Shown: positions 5,434 through 9,647 of the stretch, piece by piece
Numbering within the stretch: position 1 is the stretch's first letter
Layout of the letters: every line of letters starts with the position of its first letter
Origin: Firmicutes bacterium UBA1535
Lineage (GTDB): Bacteria > Bacillota > Clostridia > Tissierellales > Sedimentibacteraceae
Direction of reading: 5' to 3'
Assembly (NCBI GenBank): GCA_002323775.1
Contig: DCPV01000235.1
Location: 11,002 to 20,648, forward strand
DNA: 9,647 bases
Notes under the pieces: generated by a model
Databases searched by the model: none
What the model was told of the DNA's origin: nothing
The model's input: only the letters and a program-made list of their open reading frames with translations
Made by a program: the position numbers and the translations under genes

Positions 5434-6494
5434 TATTTTGTACCTCCAGCTATTTTTTCTATATCTACAGCTACGCTTGCAGGTGTTGGAACCATTCCGC
5501 CAACTCTACCGTTGAAGTGTACTGGGAATTTTCCTTCTGCTGCAATTTTAACATCATCTATCATTTGTCCTGTACTCATTTCTACAGTCAATAAGCCCTT
5601 GCATTTTGGATTTATCTTCTTGAATTCATCATAAGGGAAAGGCCATAATGTTATAGGTCTGATTAATCCAACCTTTAATCCTTTTGCCTTACAATCTTCT
5701 ATGGCGTTTTTAACTATTCTTGCAGTTGTACCGTATGCTACACACACTACATCAGCATCTTCTAAGCCATAGCTTTCTACTAACACTTCATTTTGCTCTA
5801 TTTCTTTATATCTTCTGTCTAATTTCCAGTTATGGTCTTCTAAGGCTTGTGGGTCAAGGTATAGAGAGTTTATAACATTTGGCTTTCTCTTTCCTTTTGT
5901 TCCGTCAGTTGCCCATGTTTTTTCTTCTAGCTTTACTTCTTTTGGCTCTTTAAATTCAACAGCCTCCATCATTTGTCCAATCATACCATCAGCAAGCACT
6001 ATGACAGGCATTCTGTACTGGTCAGCCTTTACAAATGATTCCATTACATAGTCAACAAGCTCTTGGATACTTGCAGGAGCATATACTATTGTTCTGTAGT
6101 CTCCATTTCCGCCTCCACGAGTTGCTTGGAAATAGTCAGATTGGCTTGGTTGAATTCCTCCAAGTCCTGGGCCGCCTCTCATTACGTTTACTATAACACA
6201 AGGAAGCTCTGCTCCTGCACAATAAGTTATACCCTCTTGCTTTAGAGCCATTCCTGGACTTGATGTACTGGTCATTACTCTAACTCCAGCACCTGCTGCA
6301 CCATAAACCATGTTTATAGCCGCTACTTCACTTTCTGCTTGTAAAAATACTCCGCCTACCTTTGGCAGTTCACTTGACATATATTCAGGTAATTCACTCT
6401 GTGGAGTTATTGGATATCCAAAGAAATATTTACATCCTGCTTTTATAGCTGCTGCTCCTATAGCTTCATTACCTTTCATTAAAACCTTAGCCAT
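5433..6494 (-). CDS. vorB: 3-methyl-2-oxobutanoate:ferredoxin oxidoreductase, alpha subunit VorB
   Basis: Alpha subunit of ketoisovalerate:ferredoxin oxidoreductase, which turns branched-chain 2-oxoacids plus CoA into acyl-CoA, CO2 and reduced ferredoxin. It combines the pyrimidine-binding domain (about 1-190) with domain II (about 240-345). Visible family marks are GYPITPQSE (26-34), the glutamate-containing LQAESEVAA (51-59), TSTSSPGMAL (75-84), and RGGPGLGG (106-113) followed by QSDYFQATRGGG. The 353-residue length and overall pattern match the bacterial proteins annotated as VorB. The ATG is preceded by GGAGGAGA and lies 18 bases after vorD. The stop overlaps the vorA start. Substrate preference is inferred, not read directly; KorA-type activity on 2-oxoglutarate cannot be fully excluded. 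Confidence 0.94.
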   Translation of the reverse strand: MAKVLMKGNEAIGAAAIKAGCKYFFGYPITPQSELPEYMSSELPKVGGVFLQAESEVAAINMVYGAAGAGVRVMTSTSSPGMALKQEGITYCAGAELPCVIVNVMRGGPGLGGIQPSQSDYFQATRGGGNGDYRTIVYAPASIQELVDYVMESFVKADQYRMPVIVLADGMIGQMMEAVEFKEPKEVKLEEKTWATDGTKGKRKPNVINSLYLDPQALEDHNWKLDRRYKEIEQNEVLVESYGLEDADVVCVAYGTTARIVKNAIEDCKAKGLKVGLIRPITLWPFPYDEFKKINPKCKGLLTVEMSTGQMIDDVKIAAEGKFPVHFNGRVGGMVPTPASVAVDIEKIAGGTK

Positions 6495-6512
6495 TTAATC
6501 TCTCCTCCATTA

Positions 6513-6728
6513 TTATAATCTTTCTACTTTTATTACTGAATCAGGACACATAATAGCACAGTTTCCACAAGCTATACACTCATCCATATCAACTACATGA
6601 GCTGGGTTGTATCCTTTTTTGTTTATTTTATCAGCATTTAAACTGATAATCTTTTTAGGACATACAGAAACGCATAATTCGCATCCTTTGCAAATGTCCT
6701 CGTTAAATGTTACTTTACCTTTAGCCAT
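6513..6728 (-). CDS. vorD: 2x[4Fe-4S] ferredoxin-like delta subunit
   Basis: A 71-residue electron-transfer subunit of the same oxidoreductase. It has two complete [4Fe-4S] motifs: C13-x2-C16-x2-C19-x3-C23-P and C51-x2-C54-x2-C57-x3-C61-P. The two half-sites are separated by a longer middle segment than in free clostridial ferredoxins, as is usual for delta subunits. It should carry electrons from the TPP/Fe-S centre of VorA-VorB to soluble ferredoxin. GGAGG precedes the ATG at the normal distance. It lies 34 bases after the NTPase gene and 18 before vorB, so it is inside the operon. Confidence 0.94.
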   Translation of the reverse strand: MAKGKVTFNEDICKGCELCVSVCPKKIISLNADKINKKGYNPAHVVDMDECIACGNCAIMCPDSVIKVERL

Positions 6729-6762
6729 TATAAACCTCCAAATTTATAAATTAATTTTGTTA

Positions 6763-7431
6763 CTAACTCATCCAGTCTTCCCTCATGTACATTTTTATAG
6801 GGAATAATTTTTCTTTTATTTCTTCATCCTTAACTTGACTTGCAACACTTTCTATTGCTACTTCATGAGTAATAGGAATACCTGTCAAACTACTAACTTC
6901 TTTTGCAAGTTTATGACCTCTCTCTACATCTTCAAGGCTTGTGCTTTTAAGAAGATGTGTTGTATTTACAAGTCCTGTAACCTTCAAGCCTGAGGTTTCC
7001 TCTATAGCTCTTATATAAGTGATTACATCTTCAGCCTTTTGTGTTTCTGGTCTGTTTGCATTAATTACAAATAGCAAATCATGTTCTACTTTATTTATTA
7101 AATGTGAAAACTGTGCTAAAGCTCTTGCTCCAACAGCATCTCCACCGATATCTAGTATAGCTTTTGCAGACTCATCCTTAATAATGCCCATTACCTCTGC
7201 CGGAATTGCTGGTAAATCTAAGGTAGAAGCTTTAATACTGCTATCGCACACATGAACGCCAATAGACTCTAAAAATTCTGCTCTTTCTCTTGAACGAAAA
7301 TATGTGTTTACTATGTCTAAATCTGCAATACTCACTTTTTCATTTGTCTTTTTCAAATCTATTGCTAAATTTACTGAAAATTCTGTTTTTCCACTTCCAT
7401 AATGACCAGTTACTATAATTAATCTTTTCAA
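6763..7431 (-). CDS. P-loop NTPase of unknown role, MinD/CobQ-like
   Basis: The 222-residue protein begins with a strand and a Walker A loop, GHYGSGKT (9-16). ADLDIVNTYFRSRE (36-49) follows, placed like the switch I region of SIMIBI-class (MinD/ArsA/CobQ) NTPases. AILDIGGD (91-98) looks like Walker B. INANRPET (about 123-130) and GLVNTTHL give the later nucleotide-binding part. The signature lysine of true deviant Walker A proteins (KGGxGKT) is replaced by His. There is no CxxC pair as in Mrp/ApbC iron-sulfur carriers, no membrane segment and no fused domain. The start is TTG: AGAAGGA lies six bases upstream and no ATG fits. It sits 24 bases after buk and 34 before vorD, clearly co-transcribed. 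I know of no proven function. A role in assembling or regulating the Vor enzyme is inference only. Confidence 0.88.
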   Translation of the reverse strand: MKRLIIVTGHYGSGKTEFSVNLAIDLKKTNEKVSIADLDIVNTYFRSRERAEFLESIGVHVCDSSIKASTLDLPAIPAEVMGIIKDESAKAILDIGGDAVGARALAQFSHLINKVEHDLLFVINANRPETQKAEDVITYIRAIEETSGLKVTGLVNTTHLLKSTSLEDVERGHKLAKEVSSLTGIPITHEVAIESVASQVKDEEIKEKLFPIKMYMREDWMS

Positions 7432-7455
7432 AAAAATCCTTCTTTCTAAATGTTT

Positions 7456-8529
7456 CTATTCATAAACCTTTGCTTTTTCTTCGCCTCTTAACACTCTCAA
7501 GCCGCCTTGTGTTAATGCTAAAAGCTCATCTTCGCCCGGATATGCAAATACTTTTGCTATAAAGCCAACCTTGTCAGATATAAATTTAACAAAATCCTTA
7601 TCATAAGCTATACCACCTGTGATAACTATGCCGTCAACCTTACCATCTAATACTACTGCACATTCTCCAATTGATTTTGCTACTTGGTATGCCATTGCAT
7701 CATATACAAGCTTTGCTTTTTTGTCTCCGGATTTTGCCATATTTTCTACTTGCATGCAGTTATTTGTATCTAAATAAGCACTGAGGCCACCATTACCTTT
7801 AATCATTTTACCAAGTTGTTCTTTAGTGTATTTACCGCTAAAACAAGCCTTTACTACAGCTCCAATTGGAAGACCGCCTGAACGCTCTGGTGAAAATGGT
7901 CCGTCTCCGTCAAGTGCATTGTTTACATCGACAACTCGTCCCATTTTATGAGCTCCTACAGAAATTCCGCCACCAAGATGAGCTACTATGAAGTTTAACT
8001 CGTTGTATTCTTTGCCTAGCTCCTTAGCACAGCGTCTTGCAACTGCCTTTTGGTTTAGAGCATGGAATATGCTTAATCTTTCAAAACTTGGATGACCGCT
8101 TATTCTTGCTATATCTTCCATTTCATCAACAACAACTGGATCAACTATAAATGAAGGAATATTTAATTTTTGCGATATAGAATGTGCTATCATTCCTCCA
8201 AGATTTGATGCGTGCTCGCCTTGGAAGCCTATCTTTAAGTCTTCAAGCATTTTTTCATTGATGCTATATGTTCCACCCTCTATAGGCTTTAAAAGTCCTC
8301 CACGTCCAACTATAGCTGATAGTGAAGATAATTCTATATTATTTTCCTTAAGTGCATCTAAAATTATATTCATTCTGAATTCATATTGGTCTGATATTTT
8401 TTCAAAAGGTAATAATTCTTCTGTTTGATGTCTCAATGTTTTTTCAAATATAAGCTCCTCATTGTCAAAAACCGCAATTTTTGTTGAAGTTGAGCCTGGA
8501 TTGATAACTAATTGTCTTAATTTTTGCAT
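7456..8529 (-). CDS. buk: Butyrate / branched-chain fatty acid kinase
   Basis: Cytoplasmic ASKHA-fold kinase of the acetokinase family. It transfers phosphate from butyryl-, isobutyryl- or isovaleryl-phosphate to ADP, the ATP-forming step of the pathway. The N-terminal phosphate-binding signature is visible as [12 protein letters not shown] (10-21). The second glycine-rich site is [11 protein letters not shown] around 183-193, followed by [15 protein letters not shown]. The adenosine-site region [13 protein letters not shown] lies near the C-terminus. A length of 357 residues matches Buk (about 355) rather than acetate kinase (about 400). AAGGAGC precedes the ATG. It lies 66 bases after ptb, with a weak intercistronic hairpin, and 24 before the NTPase. 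Butyrate use is possible, but the Vor neighbours point to branched-chain acyl phosphates. Confidence 0.95.
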   Translation of the reverse strand: MQKLRQLVINPGSTSTKIAVFDNEELIFEKTLRHQTEELLPFEKISDQYEFRMNIILDALKENNIELSSLSAIVGRGGLLKPIEGGTYSINEKMLEDLKIGFQGEHASNLGGMIAHSISQKLNIPSFIVDPVVVDEMEDIARISGHPSFERLSIFHALNQKAVARRCAKELGKEYNELNFIVAHLGGGISVGAHKMGRVVDVNNALDGDGPFSPERSGGLPIGAVVKACFSGKYTKEQLGKMIKGNGGLSAYLDTNNCMQVENMAKSGDKKAKLVYDAMAYQVAKSIGECAVVLDGKVDGIVITGGIAYDKDFVKFISDKVGFIAKVFAYPGEDELLALTQGGLRVLRGEEKAKVYE

Positions 8530-8567
8530 TTTTTTGCTCCTTGAGATATTATTTTACTATATTTACT

Positions 8568-8592
8568 ATCGAGAGTATATAAGTATCCCGAT
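8568..8592 (-). repeat. Weak intercistronic hairpin between ptb and buk
   Basis: On the minus strand ATCGGGA and TCTCGAT pair over seven positions (one G-T) around an 11-base AT-rich loop. There is no T-run, so termination is unlikely. It could affect mRNA processing or the relative amounts of the ptb and buk products. Confidence 0.4.
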
Positions 8593-8595
8593 AAA

Positions 8596-9492
8596 TTATA
8601 ACCTAGCATGAAGTACTGCAAGTGCTATTGAATTTAATTTTGCTTCATCTGTATCTGCTCTTGATGTTAAAACTATTGGAGCCGCTGCACCGAGTAGTAT
8701 TCCTGCATTTTTAGAATTTGATAAAAATGCAAGTGACTTATATAAAACATTGCCTGCTTCTATAGTAGGCATTAGGAGTATGTCCGCATCTCCTGCAACG
8801 GGATCATTTATACCTTTGTGCTTAGCAGCTTCTTTAGATATAGCATTGTCTAAAGCAAAAGGTCCTCCAATTATACAGCCTGATAGCTCTCCAGATTTAT
8901 TTTTCTCAACTAAATCAGCTGCGTCAACTGTTGCTGTCATCTTAGGGTCTACTTTTTCCTTTGCACATATAACTGCAACTTTTGGCTCTTTTATGCTTAA
9001 AGAATGAGCAAGAGAAACTATATTCTCTGTTATTTGTCTCTTTTCATCAGCATTTGGAGCTAAGTTCATGGCTGCGTCTGTCACAAACAAAAGCTTATGA
9101 TACTTTTCTAATTCAAAAACTGCTGCATGGCTTAAAAGATTGCTTGTTCTTAAGCCAAATTCTTTGTTTAATACTGCTCTTAAAATAATTGATGTGTCAA
9201 CTAAGCCTTTCATCAATATTTTAGCCTTAGCATCGTGAACTAATTTAACTGCTATTTCAGAAGCTTTCTGTATATCTGCCTCATCTATTATTTCAATACT
9301 ATCTAATTTAAGCTGTAATTCTTCTGCATATTTTAATATCTGTACTTTATCGCCCACAAGTATTGGAGTAACTAAGTTAAGCTCCATTGCCATTTTTATA
9401 GCTGACAAAACCTCCATATCGTGTGCTGCTGCAACTGCAATTTTAACATTTTTATTAGTTGCAAATTTTAGAATGTCCTCAAAATTTCTCAC
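8596..9492 (-). CDS. ptb: Phosphate butyryltransferase (branched-chain acyl-CoA type)
   Basis: Converts butyryl-CoA, isobutyryl-CoA or isovaleryl-CoA plus phosphate to the acyl phosphate and CoA, handing the product to Buk. The 298-residue product fits Ptb (about 300) and aligns throughout with the PTA/PTB family. Marks include VAAAHDMEVL near 19-28, LMKGLVDT (92-99), NLLSHAAVFEL near 118-128, VTDAAMNLAPN in the middle, and GGPFALDNAIS and DILLMPTIEAGN in the second half. The start is GTG (9490-9492), with AGGAGG five bases upstream, and no ATG is available at a suitable place. It is the first gene of the operon and follows a sigma-54-type promoter. Together with vorDBAC it supports ATP formation from Val, Leu and Ile degradation, which is inferred from context. 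Confidence 0.95.
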   Translation of the reverse strand: MRNFEDILKFATNKNVKIAVAAAHDMEVLSAIKMAMELNLVTPILVGDKVQILKYAEELQLKLDSIEIIDEADIQKASEIAVKLVHDAKAKILMKGLVDTSIILRAVLNKEFGLRTSNLLSHAAVFELEKYHKLLFVTDAAMNLAPNADEKRQITENIVSLAHSLSIKEPKVAVICAKEKVDPKMTATVDAADLVEKNKSGELSGCIIGGPFALDNAISKEAAKHKGINDPVAGDADILLMPTIEAGNVLYKSLAFLSNSKNAGILLGAAAPIVLTSRADTDEAKLNSIALAVLHARL

Positions 9493-9515
9493 ACTAACCT
9501 CCTATTACGCCATAT

Positions 9516-9530
9516 CTTGATTACATCAAG
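9516..9530 (-). repeat. Inverted repeat in the ptb leader
   Basis: CTTGAT-GTA-ATCAAG (minus strand) is a perfect 6-base dyad with a 3-base loop. It is flanked by GCCA (9531-9534) and TGGC (9509-9512), which can extend the helix across a 3-base bulge. It lies between the predicted start (near 9539) and the ribosome binding site at 9498-9503, so it would be a leader hairpin or an operator. Confidence 0.55.
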
Positions 9531-9549
9531 TGGCATTATAAATATTTTA

Positions 9550-9565
9550 TGCAAATACTATGCCA
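9550..9565 (-). promoter_or_regulatory. Sigma-54 (-24/-12) promoter of the ptb-buk-vor operon
   Basis: On the minus strand TGGCAT-AGTAT-TTGCA matches the sigma-54 consensus TGGCAC-N5-TTGCW with exact spacing between the GG and GC dinucleotides and one mismatch in the -24 block. The start would be near 9539, giving a leader of about 47 bases to the GTG of ptb. A TATAAT (complement of 9535-9540) also occurs but lacks a recognisable -35 at 16-18 bases, so a sigma-A promoter is the weaker alternative. Use of sigma-54 would require an enhancer-binding activator, which is not encoded in the window. Confidence 0.68.
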
Positions 9566-9581
9566 AAATAGCAAAGTATTC

Positions 9582-9601
9582 TATATTGATTTATCAATAT
9601 A
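9582..9601. repeat. Palindrome upstream of the sigma-54 promoter
   Basis: TATATTGAT and ATCAATATA are perfect 9-base arms around two bases. Centred about 50 bases upstream of the predicted ptb start, it could be bound by an activator or repressor. AT-richness raises the chance of a random dyad, but nine of nine matched positions containing a TTGAT core is notable. Confidence 0.55.
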
Positions 9602-9626
9602 TACGTTATGAATATTCTATATAATT

Positions 9627-9642
9627 TTTTTGCATGCAAAAA
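9627..9642. repeat. Perfect 16-base palindrome at the right edge
   Basis: TTTTTGCATGCAAAAA is fully self-complementary with a GCATGC centre. It overlaps a second dyad, GCAAA-AA-TTTGC (9636-9647), that runs to the window end. It lies about 95 bases upstream of the predicted ptb start, within the usual distance for sigma-54 enhancer sites. A regulator site for the next, unseen gene is an alternative. Confidence 0.5.
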
Positions 9643-9647
9643 TTTGC

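Noticed and set aside
5265..5594. 109-codon plus-strand frame opposite vorA/vorB
   Set aside because: It is a shadow of two well-supported genes, with no ribosome binding site and no recognisable domain.
9535..9540. TATAAT as the -10 of a sigma-A promoter for ptb
   Set aside because: No acceptable -35 hexamer at 16-18 bases. The sigma-54 element nearby matches better; kept only as an alternative.

Overview
The window is AT-rich, has strong AGGAGG-type ribosome binding sites, a tRNA-Trp T-box leader and some TTG/GTG starts. With a ferredoxin-dependent 2-oxoacid oxidoreductase coupled to Ptb-Buk, this points to an anaerobic, amino-acid-fermenting low-GC Firmicute (Clostridia/Tissierellia type). 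Genus cannot be fixed from the sequence alone.

Left part, minus strand (1-1411): trpS, controlled by a canonical T-box riboswitch with a UGG specifier codon, a UGGC tRNA-end-binding bulge and a downstream terminator hairpin. Its own sigma-A promoter lies at 1383-1411. A second minus-strand promoter at 95-123 appears to drive a gene that lies off the left edge.

Middle, plus strand (1412-4140): three independent units. They are a small two-TM zinc-ribbon protein of unknown role, a membrane-anchored NodB-family polysaccharide deacetylase, and a single-ORF fusion of an AraC-type DNA-binding domain to a GNAT acetyltransferase. Convincing intrinsic terminators follow or separate them. The one at 3056-3095 lies between a strong promoter and the AraC-GNAT gene. 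A long hairpin at 4088-4132 separates this part from the convergent operon.

Right part, minus strand (9647 down to 4143): one seven-gene operon, in order of transcription ptb, buk, a P-loop NTPase of unknown function, vorD, vorB, vorA, vorC. The Vor subunits would oxidise branched-chain 2-oxoacids (from Val, Leu, Ile) to acyl-CoA and reduced ferredoxin. Ptb converts acyl-CoA to acyl-phosphate, and Buk makes ATP plus the branched-chain fatty acid. The region ahead of ptb carries a near-consensus sigma-54 -24/-12 element with palindromes upstream that could bind an enhancer-binding activator. This resembles the SigL/BkdR control of the Bacillus subtilis ptb-bcd-buk-bkd operon, but here drives a ferredoxin-linked enzyme instead of the NAD-linked dehydrogenase complex.

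No mobile element, CRISPR array, rRNA or tRNA gene was seen. Most content belongs to known families. The less ordinary points are the sigma-54 control region, the embedded NTPase, and the AraC-GNAT fusion with its leader terminator and possible internal start.
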